This document shows, in pieces, positions 45,448-53,656 of a stretch of 64,000 nt of DNA (position 1 is its first letter; each line of letters begins with the position of its first letter). A program made the translations under genes and the position numbers. A model generated the notes under the pieces. That model saw only the letters and a list, made by a program, of their open reading frames with translations, ran no database searches and was not told the origin of the DNA. The stretch spans positions 62,001 to 126,000 of the forward strand of contig CAUYUJ010018881.1 of NCBI GenBank assembly GCA_963575745.1, written 5' to 3'. This DNA is from Prorocentrum cordatum. Its lineage: Eukaryota; Sar; Dinophyceae; Prorocentrales; Prorocentraceae.

Positions 45448-45495
<48 letters not shown>
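45358..45495. repeat. (CT)n microsatellites
   Basis: Two TC/CT runs (45360-45420 and 45450-45495) separated by a TATATATACATGTAG segment. Confidence 0.97.
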
Positions 45496-45503
<8 letters not shown>

Positions 45504-45569
45504 AGCGCTGCCTATGCCCTATGCCTGCCCACTGCCTATGTTGTCAAGTTGTTTTTTCTCCGCGTGGAT

Positions 45570-46400
45570 TTCGATGCATCGCGCGCGATGCACTGTGGCG
45601 GTCAATTCCAGCGACCAGAATGCTGAGCTTAACATTGGGCGTTCACCATTGGGCTCTCGATTAACATAGGAGGTATATACATACATATATATATGTATGT
45701 ATACACACACCAAATACATAAATCTAACAATGCAGGGCGCAGCGCGCGCGCAATGCACCTTGCGCGCCTGCTCATATATATACCACGTTGAGATGATCGC
45801 TTCTGGTGGTCAGGACATTGAATTCCACGGGGGGGGGGGGCATTTGTTGTCCGATACTACATGTGAGGTCATTTATAACACCCATGCAAGACGCATCGTG
45901 CGCGCGCACGATGCATCTTGCATGCGTTTCCGTGTATGCCACGTTGGGATGATCGTTTCGTGCGGCCGATGGGTTTCCCCCCGCGGGTTCCTTGATTTAA
46001 CGTGGGCAGAATTATATGTAACCCATGCAGGCTGCAGCGCGGGCGCGCGCGATGCAGTTTGCATGCATCCTAGCGTATTCCACGTTGGGATGTGCGCTTC
46101 TGGTTGCCAGAGTCTTGACTTTGACGTTGGGTTTTCATTATGTGTTTTCCGATTCCGTTTGCGGGAAATGTGCATCAACAGCCATGCAGGACGCATCGCG
46201 CGCGCGAGCGATGCAATTTGCATGCATGTTTAGATATCCATAATTCAGATGGTCGGTTCTGGTGACCAAAAAATTAGGATTCACACCAGGTTTTCTCCAT
46301 CGGGTTTTCGATTTAACATCGGAGGTGCGTGCGTCAAGCCATGCGCCATGCAAGATGCATCGCGCGCGTTCGCACGATGCATCCTGCATGCGTTTTCATG
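45570..46400. repeat. ~155-bp satellite with palindromic CG core
   Basis: Six units, each carrying a 25-44-bp near-perfect palindrome of type CATGCAAGACGCATCG-CGCGCG-CGATGC...TTGCATG, at about 45570-45594, 45730-45771, 45883-45924, 46024-46065, 46183-46224 and 46347-46390. Centre spacing is 141-168 bases. Between palindromes a second conserved block, CCACGTTGGGATGATCG-TTCTGG-like, recurs. Unit sequences differ between palindromes by substitutions, while the arms stay complementary. Confidence 0.88.
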
Positions 46401-46794
46401 TTTTGGCGTTGAGATGTTCGCGTCTTGCAAGCAGAAATCTGAATGCCACATCGTGTTTTTCCTTACTGGACTCCCGCGGCTGAGAACTTAAACGTTTCGC
46501 AAAGTCCTAATGGGATCGTCTCGGCGTGCATCGCCAACATTAAAAAAAAACACGGGTGCTCCTCATCGTCGTCTGAATGGTGAAATGCGCAGTGGCAGCG
46601 CGTTGCTCATGGCATTTCGTTAGGAAGCCCCTGCCCCGAGCTTCTTCGAATCCCACCCTCCCTGGAAACCGCTCCTGCGGAGTGTCCACGCGTGTCCTCA
46701 AGTCACCATACAGTGAGAATAAGCGCCAGTCCGTTCCAAAAACAGCTTCTCAGAAATCGCCATGTCGAAAACGTATTTATTGGATTTTCCGGCG

Positions 46795-46826
46795 CGCATC
46801 CCTCGTTACTACGTTCGGCGGGGACC
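46795..46826 (+). repeat. dispersed ~30-bp motif, copy 2
   Basis: GCATCCCTCGTTACTACGTT followed by CGGCGGGGACCAG is the reverse-complement partner of 12273-12303. It lies just left of the ATC array that hosts the DIRS-like element. Confidence 0.65.
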
Positions 46827-46869
46827 AGCACAATGGATCTCACATTCGGTCGAACTCTCGATCCCACTA

Positions 46870-46994
46870 TCGATATCACAATCGATATCACAACCAACAT
46901 CATCATCAACATCATCGTCATCAGCGTCATCAGCATCATCATCATCATCACCAACATCATCGGGACACCATCATCATCATCATCACCTCATCAC

Positions 46995-47029
<35 letters not shown>

Positions 47030-47431
47030 ACATCAACATCATCATCATCACCATCGGGACACCATCATCGTCACCATCATCAGCATCACCAACATCATCA
47101 TCATCGGGACACCATCATCATCATCGGAACACAACCGTCATCATCACCATCTCATCATCATGATCATGCACAACATCATCAACATCATCATCATCATCAT
47201 CGGGACGCCATCATCCTCATCAGCAGCATCATCATAAACATCATCATCATCAGCATCATCATCATCATCATCTTCATCGGAACACCGTCATCATCGTCGC
47301 CACTATCATCATCACCATCAGCATCATCAACATCATCGGAGCACCATCATCATCAACATCAGCATCATCATCACCATCATTGGGCCACCATCATCAACAT
47401 CATCCTCATCATCCGTCACCATCCCCTTCAT
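46870..47431. repeat. (ATC)n array with CGGGACACC punctuation, left half
   Basis: ATC triplets interrupted every 40-90 bases by CATCGGGACACC (or CGGGACGCC). The same punctuated array resumes at 53776, so the two halves are one array split by the retrotransposon. Confidence 0.95.
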
Positions 47432-47509
47432 CATTGTAACAACTTTAGTGTGGTGTGTGCTGGGGAAGGGGCTGAGGGGCCGCACGACCGCTACCGTTGT
47501 GCTCAAGCT
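47432..47509 (+). repeat. split direct repeat A1
   Basis: 78 bases starting CATTGTAACAACTTTAGTGT, identical to 53530-53607. Confidence 0.95.
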
Positions 47510-47519
47510 TTTGAGGGGC

Positions 47520-47927
47520 ATGCAGAGTGCCGCCACGCGCTTTCTCTCGGAGTTCGCGCGCGGGGCATCGCAGGTCCTGGTGGTGTGGTCGGCGACCTCT
47601 GCTGCTCCGCCCGCTTGCCCACCGTGCGCGTGCGAGTGCTCCCCACGGTGCCACATTGCGTGTCCCGGCGTCAGCGGGGCCAGCATCGTGCACCTGGTCA
47701 GCGTTTGGTGCAGCCACGCGGTGGCCTTCTTGCTGGGCATCCTGCTGGGCGTGTTCGTGGTGCCCGCCTTCCTGAGCTGCAAGTGGCTGGTGGGAAGCAT
47801 CTGGAGGCGCTCGAGGACTGCGACCAGCGTCAGCACCGCGCCAGTGGAGGCTACGTCGGCCGAGGAGATCCGACTGCTAGCCGCAAAGCAAGCACGGGCC
47901 GCCATTCAGAATGCCTCAACCAGGTAA
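47520..47927 (+). CDS. small Cys-rich single-pass membrane protein of the element
   Basis: The first ATG is at 47520 (a GTG at 47448 inside repeat A1 would add 24 residues). It encodes 135 residues. The order is: a helical N-terminus MQSAATRFLSEFARGAS; a Pro/Cys segment APPACPPCACECSPRCHIAC (residues about 33-52); then SHAVAFLLGILLGVFVVPAF, a strong transmembrane helix (about 69-90); and a basic stop-transfer, SIWRRSRT. The tail is Ala/Glu-helical. The ORF overlaps the gag-like ORF by 17 bases, which argues for coupled translation. Such an upstream membrane ORF is not part of canonical DIRS or Ngaro elements. Its role is unknown; envelope-like or membrane-tethering roles are speculation. Confidence 0.7.
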   Translation: MQSAATRFLSEFARGASQVLVVWSATSAAPPACPPCACECSPRCHIACPGVSGASIVHLVSVWCSHAVAFLLGILLGVFVVPAFLSCKWLVGSIWRRSRTATSVSTAPVEATSAEEIRLLAAKQARAAIQNASTR

Positions 47928-49134
47928 TGTACACGTGATTCGCTATCGTGTGGGAGGCCCGCCAGTTTTCCATGAGAGGATCACGTTGTTCGATGTGCCT
48001 CCGTCTCGTGCTGCTATTGCTACTGTGGACGGAGATGTGTACGTGGAATCGGTCGAGGTTGACGGGGACGTCGAGGAGGTACGGCCGTTGCGAGGCTTGG
48101 GCGCACCTGTCTTCGGAGTCGCGGAGGCGAACGTCTATCGCTTCGGAGCCGTGCCCTCTGCTCCACAGGTGTGGGGCTTCCTGCGGGGCGTTGCCTTGCA
48201 GCTCGGCGCCGCCCTGCCTCCCTCGCCGTTTCTGCTGGCTGGTGTGGCGGGAGTGGGAGCCGCGTGGGTCCCTCAGGCGCTGGCGCTGGAGAATCCTGCG
48301 GCCGCCGCGGCCGCGGTGGTGGCTGCTGCTGGCGGAGGAGGGGCGGCGGTGCCCGCACCAGGCGACGGCGCTGGAGGCGGCGGCGGCGATGTTGTTCCTG
48401 GAGGCGCAGGCGCTCTTGCTGCGGCTCTGGGCGTGGCGATGCCTCCTCCCCTCGGGGGTGGCGGTGCTGGGGCGGGCGGCCCAGGCGGCGGCGCTGCAGC
48501 TGCTGGTGCGGCCGCGGCGGTGGCGCCATTGGCGGCGGCCGATCCTCGCGTCTTCCCGTTGGCGACGGATCACGCTGGTCGCCGCCAGCTGGACTACTCC
48601 GTCGCGCTGCGGGACGCTACCACCACGCCACGGGACGATTGGCCGATCAAGGGGCCAAGGACGACCCAGTGGTGCTTGGAGCACATGCGTCGGAACGCGG
48701 GCGGCCCTCTGGCCTGGCACTCGAAGTGGAAGGCGGAGGCGAGGCTTCGCGACTCGGATGCCATCTGCCAGCAGCATGAGATGAACTGCGGGCTGCTGGA
48801 GATGGCCACCTGCTACGACCAGCTCAACGCGTCAGAGCTGGCGACCTTTGAGCTGGTCAGTCGGCAGACTCAGCTCATCGAGGAGCGCCGCTACGAGGAG
48901 GCGGTGGCTGCGCAGGTGGCGGCCGAGGAGAAGAAGGACAAGAAGAAAGGCCTCGGGGCGAGCGAGAGTCTGCTCGCGTCGGAGGCCGAGCACTACATGG
49001 GCGTGTCGGCGAGCAAGGGCAACCTCTGCATCTCGCCAATGCTCACGGAGTTCATTGCAGAGCAGCTGAAGGCGGAGGCAGCTGTTGCCAAGGAGAGGCG
49101 CAAAGCCCGCGAGGAGCGGGCGGCGCGCGCATAG
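47911..49134 (+). CDS. gag-like structural ORF of the element
   Basis: ATG at 47911, 407 residues. Residues 1-75 form a beta-rich N-terminal part (VHVIRYRVGGPPVFHERITL). Residues 100-200 are an Ala/Gly/Pro low-complexity linker. From about 240 onward a conserved-looking domain contains WPIKGPRTTQWCLEHMRRNA, GGPLAWHSKWKAEARL and LLEMATCYDQLNASELATFE, then a coiled-coil with basic clusters (EEKKDKKKG, KERRKAREERAARA). I recall this WP-x-x-GPRTT-x-W domain as recurrent in dinoflagellate DIRS-like elements, but cannot search here. Position before RT, charged C-terminus and absence of enzymatic motifs support a gag (nucleoprotein) role. A 143-base gap separates it from the pol ORF. Confidence 0.7.
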   Translation: MPQPGNVHVIRYRVGGPPVFHERITLFDVPPSRAAIATVDGDVYVESVEVDGDVEEVRPLRGLGAPVFGVAEANVYRFGAVPSAPQVWGFLRGVALQLGAALPPSPFLLAGVAGVGAAWVPQALALENPAAAAAAVVAAAGGGGAAVPAPGDGAGGGGGDVVPGGAGALAAALGVAMPPPLGGGGAGAGGPGGGAAAAGAAAAVAPLAAADPRVFPLATDHAGRRQLDYSVALRDATTTPRDDWPIKGPRTTQWCLEHMRRNAGGPLAWHSKWKAEARLRDSDAICQQHEMNCGLLEMATCYDQLNASELATFELVSRQTQLIEERRYEEAVAAQVAAEEKKDKKKGLGASESLLASEAEHYMGVSASKGNLCISPMLTEFIAEQLKAEAAVAKERRKAREERAARA

Positions 49135-49277
49135 GCCCTCGGAAGCTTCTCCCAGGCGGGTGCAGGCACCTCGGTGCCGCCTGGGCGACCCCTGCATTTT
49201 TCGTGGCGACCAGCGTCGCCCCCGTCTTTGATTGAGGTTGGGAGACCTCGGCTCGCCAGCCCCCTTGCAGCTCCGCA

Positions 49278-52200
49278 ATGAAGCCTGCAGGGCGTCAGCG
49301 TGACGTGTTCCCTCTGCCGCCGCTCGCGCTGGATGAGCGCGCTGCTTCCTGTCGCAGCCGGCGGGGCCAGCAGCGGGCGCAGCGTGGAGCCGCGTGGAGG
49401 CGTTGGGCTAACGACGGCATCGCGGCGCTCAACCAGCTGAGTGGCCACGGTGCAGGTGTCGCGGCGCCGCCAGGGCTGACGTCATCAGCTGCCCAGGCGA
49501 GCGCGCTGGACCACATCAGCCAGGCCTTTCGCGATTTTCCTGTGCCTCCTGACTATCATGAGGACCGAGTTTCAGGCGAAGCAGCCCTTGCAGAGCTGCT
49601 CGCTTCGGCGCCTGGGTATTCCGCGGAGTCTCAGCGCGTCAAGCCCTACAGCAAGGACCTGGTGTCCTGGCCCGACATGTCTACCGCACCTGTGGAGGTT
49701 ACAGAGTTGGTGGATCAGGCCGATCGTGAATGCTTGTTGGGATGGAGACGGACCGTGCTCAAAGGTGAGATGTCGGCCTCTGATTCCCGAGATGCGCCAG
49801 CTCCGCGGCGCCCGTACGTGGACCCGATTTTGGCCAACAACCCTCGCGCCTACGCTGGTTTCGTTGGGAAGTTGCTTCAGGGTGGCATGATTAGCTTCCG
49901 CGTGGCGCGTGCTGCTGATCCTTACAGTTTGGGGTTTTTCTTTGCTGAGAAGGTGGGTAAGGGCACGTTGAGACTCGTGTTCGACACAAGAGTGGCGAAC
50001 GAGGATTTCGAGCCCCCGCCCAAGACGACGCTTCCGACGGCTGCTGCTTGGTCCGCCTTGGAGTCGCAGCGTCCCGTCGTTCTAGCGCAGGGTGACATCC
50101 AATGTGCATTCTATCACATGCTGGTGCCAAAAGGGATGGCGGAATGCTTCATGTTGCCCACTATTTCAAATCAGTTGTTGGGGATTACTCACGTCGACGG
50201 ATTGCCAGTGGCTAGCGATTGCTATCTTCAGCCCATGGTGCGCGTGTTACCGATGGGATGGAGTTGGTCGCTTCTGTTTTGTCAGAGCATCATGCGCAGG
50301 GCTCTAGTGGAGAACGGGTTCAGTGACGGATCGTTGATCGAGGACGGCCGCCCCAGTCCTGTGCTGCACTCGCCTGTGAGTTTAGCTGCTGCTGGATACG
50401 TTGATAATTTTGCAGTCGTGGGTTGTGATGCAAACATTGTGACGGCAAAGAGAGATCAGATTACGCGGGCGCTTGAATCGTGGGGGTTACCTATTCACTC
50501 TATCGATGCGGCTTCGCCGAAGACTGTCTTCACTGGTCTCGAGATCGACGGTGAAAAAGGCACTTTGCGGGTGAAGCCCTCCAACGTCCTGCGCCTGCGG
50601 CAGGCCATTCTGGCTGTCCTGCGGCGTGGGGCGGCCTCGCCCCGCCTGCTGGAAGTCTTGCTCGGGCACATCACGTGGGCGATGATTTGTAAAAGAGAGA
50701 CCTTGTCTATTCTACACTCCGTCTACGCTTTCAAGTCCCTCAAGGACCCCAACGTCAAGCCTTTGTGGAACTCGGTAAGGTTTGAGCCCTGGTGCGTGGC
50801 TAGTACGCTGCCTCTGTGGTCCTCGCATTTGGGTATTCCTTGGGGTTCGCGGGTCTCCGCTTCGTACGCGTCTCCTATTGGCGTCGGCGTCTGTACTCGA
50901 GATCTGGACTGGCCCCAGGTGGCCGACATGGGGAGGGTTACGGAGCGGTGGAGGTACAGGTGCACGGCAGCAGTTACAGCAAGGGCTAATGCATTGGGGC
51001 TGGATGAGCTCCACCTGGAGGAGGGCATCTTGGACTCCGTCGCCGTGGACTACGTCGAATCGTTCAACCCCGAGGGCTCCGTCAAGGGCTTTCTGGAGGT
51101 CCCCAAGGAGATCATGGAGGCCTCAGCTTGGGCCACGGTCTTCTCGAGGAGGCATTGGGATCCCATGAGGAACATCTTGGAGCTCGAGGGGGAGGCGTTG
51201 CACGACGCCGTTCGCCACGCGTCCCGTAACGTCAGCTTGCACCATCGTCGTCATCTCTTCTTCGTCGACAATTTGCCATTGGCTTTAGCCGCTGGGAAAG
51301 GGCGGGGGCGCAAGCCTGTCCTTCGGCGACCTTTGCGGAACATTGCTGCCCTCGCTCTTGCAGTCAACTTCCGATGCTATGTGCGGTGGCTGCCCTCTGA
51401 GCTGAATGTAGCGGACGGCCCGTCTCGGCATGGCTTCTTCCACGGCAAAAGCTTCGAGGAGGCGGCCGCGGGCGCGCCGGGGACAGCCAGTGGCGGTCCA
51501 GCGCTCCATCGCGCTGAGGGTCGCTCGGAAGCAGCAGCATCCACGGCCGATGCAGCTGGCGGAGGGCGCCATCAGCTTTCTGGAGATGTCTGCCGTCACG
51601 GACTCGACCAGGGAGCGCTACAGGGGTCGCGCCGAGAGGTTCCTCGAGTGGGTGACTTGGCGCGGCCTGGACTTTCACTCGGCCCCGCAGCTGGGCGTGG
51701 CGCTGGTGGCGTTCATGACCGACCTGGCCTTGGACGGGTTCGACTCCGCCACGGGGAGGATGTCAGTGGCCGCTCTGAGGCATTTCTTGCCCCAGCTGCT
51801 CGGCGGCAGGCGTCCTCTCCCTCGAGCGGCCCGAGCCCTCGACGGCTGGCGGCGGCTGGTCCCCCCGCAGATGCGGCTCCCACTGCCGCGAGCTGCGGCC
51901 ATGGCAGTTGCTGGTTGGATGATCTCTCGCAACTTGCCCAGCATGGGGGTGTTCGTGGCGTTGGTGTTTCATGCGCACCTGCGGCCCTCGGAGGCTTACC
52001 GTCTGAGAGTGAGCTCGTTGGTGCCGCCAATAGCTGGGACGGGGTTCAGCTCATGGGGGATCATCGTCAACAACGCGAAAGCAGGCCGGCCTGGCAAGAC
52101 GGGCGAGACCGACGAGTCGGTGCTGGTGGATGCGCCAGAGCTCTGGCCCGTGCTGCTCGCGCTGAAGGCCAACAGGGAGCCCAGCGCCAGCCTGTGGAAC

Positions 52201-53393
52201 TTCAGGCCCGCCGACGTCCGCCTGATGTTCGCCCAAGGCTTGAGGGAGCTCGGGCTGCAGAAGGAGTCCCCGTCCTTGTACACCCTCCGCCATGGGGGGG
52301 CCTTGCGCGACTTGCTCTCGGGGTCCCGATCGTTGGCGGAAGTGAAAGAGAGGGGCAGATGGGTGACGGACAAGAGCTTGAGACGGTATGGCAAGCGCAC
52401 TCGGATGCAACAGAGAATCGGAGACCTGCCCGTCGAAGTCAGTCGCTTTGGAAATCAGGTGCTCGAAAGATTGGCGGAGCTCATCGTGTGCAGTTTTGTG
52501 AAAGGCCATTTCCCGCTGGCTGTTCCTCTTCAGCCCATGCCTGCCGTCCCGCCAGTCGCAAAGCGGGCGCCAGTTCTGACCATGCGCTAGCTTCTCGTTT
52601 GAACGGGGCGTTTCGACGTGCTCACGCGTGGGCTTCTCGCCGCAGGCGGCTCGTTTTGCCTGTGCTGGGGCCTCATGGGGCCCCCATATGCAAAGCGCTG
52701 CGCAGTCGCGGTTTGGGTTGCCCATCGTTCGGAGCAGGTCGGAACGCGAGTCTAGGTTTGACTGAGCGAGTAGTGGTCAATCGAATCCTGGGCTGGATTC
52801 GGTCGTCCGCTGTCTGCGCTTTGTGGATCTCCTTGTCTCGTAGTACCTGGACGCAGCCAGGCGTCCCGCCTTGCCGTTCTGTGGCGGACCCTTGGGGTCG
52901 CAAGTGCGGCGCGTCCAATTCAGTGTTGCTCCCTGCCTTTCTGTGTGACAATGTCGAGATGCAGGCTGCCATTCAGATTTTGCGTGCGTGCGTGAAGCAT
53001 CATGTGCCTGTGTGTTTCGAGCATCCTCGTAGCAGTTTGATCTGGCATGTTCCTCAGCTAGTTGAGCTAATGAACCATTCTGCGTGTCTCAACGTTCAGG
53101 TGGACCTGTGTCAATTTGGTGCCGCAGCTCGCGCTCCCACACGTGTGTGTTGTTGGCGCTGCCCCAGCTTGTCTCGCCTGGCTCGCGTGTGTGATCACGG
53201 TAAAGAGTGCTGCTCGTTTTCGGGGCGACCTCACATGCGTTTTGACTGCCGCACGGCAAAAGGCGTAGCGTGCAGGCACAAGGCTGCCCGCTTTCCCGCT
53301 CGAGCAGCCGAGCTTGTGGCAGATTCAATCGTTTCGTCGATCGAGGAATTGTCGCAGGCCCGATCTTATTTCTTGGGCGGCCTGCGGCCATGA
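49278..53393 (+). CDS. RT-RNase H (and C5-MTase-like tail) polyprotein
   Basis: A 1371-codon open frame. RT occupies about residues 180-480: LRLVFDTRVANEDF, motif A QGDIQCAFYHM, LPMGWSWSLLFCQ and catalytic box YVDN (residues 374-377), then ESWGLP and TGLEID. RNase H, about 520-720, shows FVDNLPLALAAGKGR (near 662) and RWLPSELNVADGPSR (near 704), the DIRS-type N-x-ADGPSR end. Residues about 725-1110 are probably not selected as protein, because the recombinase is encoded there in the +1 frame. From about 1120 an MTase-like domain resumes. The second Asp of the RT box is Asn, which may reduce activity or be lineage-typical. ATG 49278 is the first in the frame after the gag stop. Confidence 0.8.
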   Translation: MKPAGRQRDVFPLPPLALDERAASCRSRRGQQRAQRGAAWRRWANDGIAALNQLSGHGAGVAAPPGLTSSAAQASALDHISQAFRDFPVPPDYHEDRVSGEAALAELLASAPGYSAESQRVKPYSKDLVSWPDMSTAPVEVTELVDQADRECLLGWRRTVLKGEMSASDSRDAPAPRRPYVDPILANNPRAYAGFVGKLLQGGMISFRVARAADPYSLGFFFAEKVGKGTLRLVFDTRVANEDFEPPPKTTLPTAAAWSALESQRPVVLAQGDIQCAFYHMLVPKGMAECFMLPTISNQLLGITHVDGLPVASDCYLQPMVRVLPMGWSWSLLFCQSIMRRALVENGFSDGSLIEDGRPSPVLHSPVSLAAAGYVDNFAVVGCDANIVTAKRDQITRALESWGLPIHSIDAASPKTVFTGLEIDGEKGTLRVKPSNVLRLRQAILAVLRRGAASPRLLEVLLGHITWAMICKRETLSILHSVYAFKSLKDPNVKPLWNSVRFEPWCVASTLPLWSSHLGIPWGSRVSASYASPIGVGVCTRDLDWPQVADMGRVTERWRYRCTAAVTARANALGLDELHLEEGILDSVAVDYVESFNPEGSVKGFLEVPKEIMEASAWATVFSRRHWDPMRNILELEGEALHDAVRHASRNVSLHHRRHLFFVDNLPLALAAGKGRGRKPVLRRPLRNIAALALAVNFRCYVRWLPSELNVADGPSRHGFFHGKSFEEAAAGAPGTASGGPALHRAEGRSEAAASTADAAGGGRHQLSGDVCRHGLDQGALQGSRREVPRVGDLARPGLSLGPAAGRGAGGVHDRPGLGRVRLRHGEDVSGRSEAFLAPAARRQASSPSSGPSPRRLAAAGPPADAAPTAASCGHGSCWLDDLSQLAQHGGVRGVGVSCAPAALGGLPSESELVGAANSWDGVQLMGDHRQQRESRPAWQDGRDRRVGAGGCARALARAARAEGQQGAQRQPVELQARRRPPDVRPRLEGARAAEGVPVLVHPPPWGGLARLALGVPIVGGSEREGQMGDGQELETVWQAHSDATENRRPARRSQSLWKSGARKIGGAHRVQFCERPFPAGCSSSAHACRPASRKAGASSDHALASRLNGAFRRAHAWASRRRRLVLPVLGPHGAPICKALRSRGLGCPSFGAGRNASLGLTERVVVNRILGWIRSSAVCALWISLSRSTWTQPGVPPCRSVADPWGRKCGASNSVLLPAFLCDNVEMQAAIQILRACVKHHVPVCFEHPRSSLIWHVPQLVELMNHSACLNVQVDLCQFGAAARAPTRVCCWRCPSLSRLARVCDHGKECCSFSGRPHMRFDCRTAKGVACRHKAARFPARAAELVADSIVSSIEELSQARSYFLGGLRP
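51430..52590 (+). CDS. tyrosine recombinase (YR) of the element
   Basis: ATG 51430, 386 residues, +1 relative to the RT frame and wholly nested in it. The N-terminal half resembles a SAM-like core-binding domain (TRERYRGRAERFLEWVTWRG). The catalytic tetrad is visible: Arg185 in HAHLRPSEAYRL, YTLRHGGA with Arg287-His288, Trp311 in RGRW at the place of the third-box His/Trp, and nucleophile Tyr320 in RRYGKR. These are the boxes of DIRS-type recombinases, which integrate a circular cDNA without a DDE integrase. The preserved overlapping frame with all catalytic residues suggests a functional enzyme. It could be expressed by frameshift or by internal initiation. Confidence 0.85.
   Translation: MASSTAKASRRRPRARRGQPVAVQRSIALRVARKQQHPRPMQLAEGAISFLEMSAVTDSTRERYRGRAERFLEWVTWRGLDFHSAPQLGVALVAFMTDLALDGFDSATGRMSVAALRHFLPQLLGGRRPLPRAARALDGWRRLVPPQMRLPLPRAAAMAVAGWMISRNLPSMGVFVALVFHAHLRPSEAYRLRVSSLVPPIAGTGFSSWGIIVNNAKAGRPGKTGETDESVLVDAPELWPVLLALKANREPSASLWNFRPADVRLMFAQGLRELGLQKESPSLYTLRHGGALRDLLSGSRSLAEVKERGRWVTDKSLRRYGKRTRMQQRIGDLPVEVSRFGNQVLERLAELIVCSFVKGHFPLAVPLQPMPAVPPVAKRAPVLTMR
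52640..53393 (+). CDS. C5-methyltransferase-like domain of the element
   Basis: This is the C-terminal part of the 49278 frame (residues about 1121-1371). The features are a motif I-like VLPVLGPHGAPICKALRSRG; ALWISLSRST followed by GVPPCRSVADPWG, at the place of the catalytic PC-x-x-x-S loop; and FEHPRSSLIWHVPQLVELM, where EHP replaces ENP/ENV of motif VI (Glu near residue 1248). These are followed by VDLCQFGAAARAPTRVCCW and a Cys/His-rich end (CDHGKECCSF, CRHKAA). The pattern GPP-LRS...ENP-SS-LW...D-CQFG-x-x-x-K/R-PT recurs in algal and oomycete retroelement methyltransferases as I recall them. The expected catalytic Cys is not where anticipated (LWIS), so activity is doubtful. Confidence 0.5.
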
Positions 53394-53413
53394 GTTTTGT
53401 GTTACACAATGTA

Positions 53414-53532
53414 CGTCTGTGCTGCCCGCGAGTGTCCTGGTCACTCTGGGAGTCGAGGCCGTCGTTACCTGCCATCGCCACCGTCAGCTTCTCTAAAAAG
53501 AATGTTATGGCCTCGGGGACCCGACCTGGCAT
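53414..53532 (+). repeat. split direct repeat B1
   Basis: 119 bases starting CGTCTGTGCTGCCCGCGAGT. It recurs at 53657-53775 with about three internal transitions and a two-base change near the right end. It abuts A2 through the shared GGCAT/CATTG. Confidence 0.95.
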
Positions 53533-53607
53533 TGTAACAACTTTAGTGTGGTGTGTGCTGGGGAAGGGGCTGAGGGGCCGCACGACCGCTACCGTTGTGC
53601 TCAAGCT
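53530..53607 (+). repeat. split direct repeat A2
   Basis: Identical to A1 over 78 bases and directly joined to B1. The B1-A2 junction GGCATTGTAAC is what a B2-to-A1 circle junction would look like. Confidence 0.95.
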
Positions 53608-53656
53608 CCCGAACCCACACGCCCTCGCTTGAGGGTTTTGAATCGATTTAAGTCTG

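Noticed and set aside
45358-45495. (CT)n runs as a core promoter or paused-polymerase element
   Set aside because: Simple microsatellites; no gene start downstream to support a regulatory role.
48020-48784. Alternative-frame ORFs inside the gag-like gene (both strands, 169-278 codons)
   Set aside because: They are shadows of a GC-rich gene; the 47911 frame has the balanced composition and the recognised domain.
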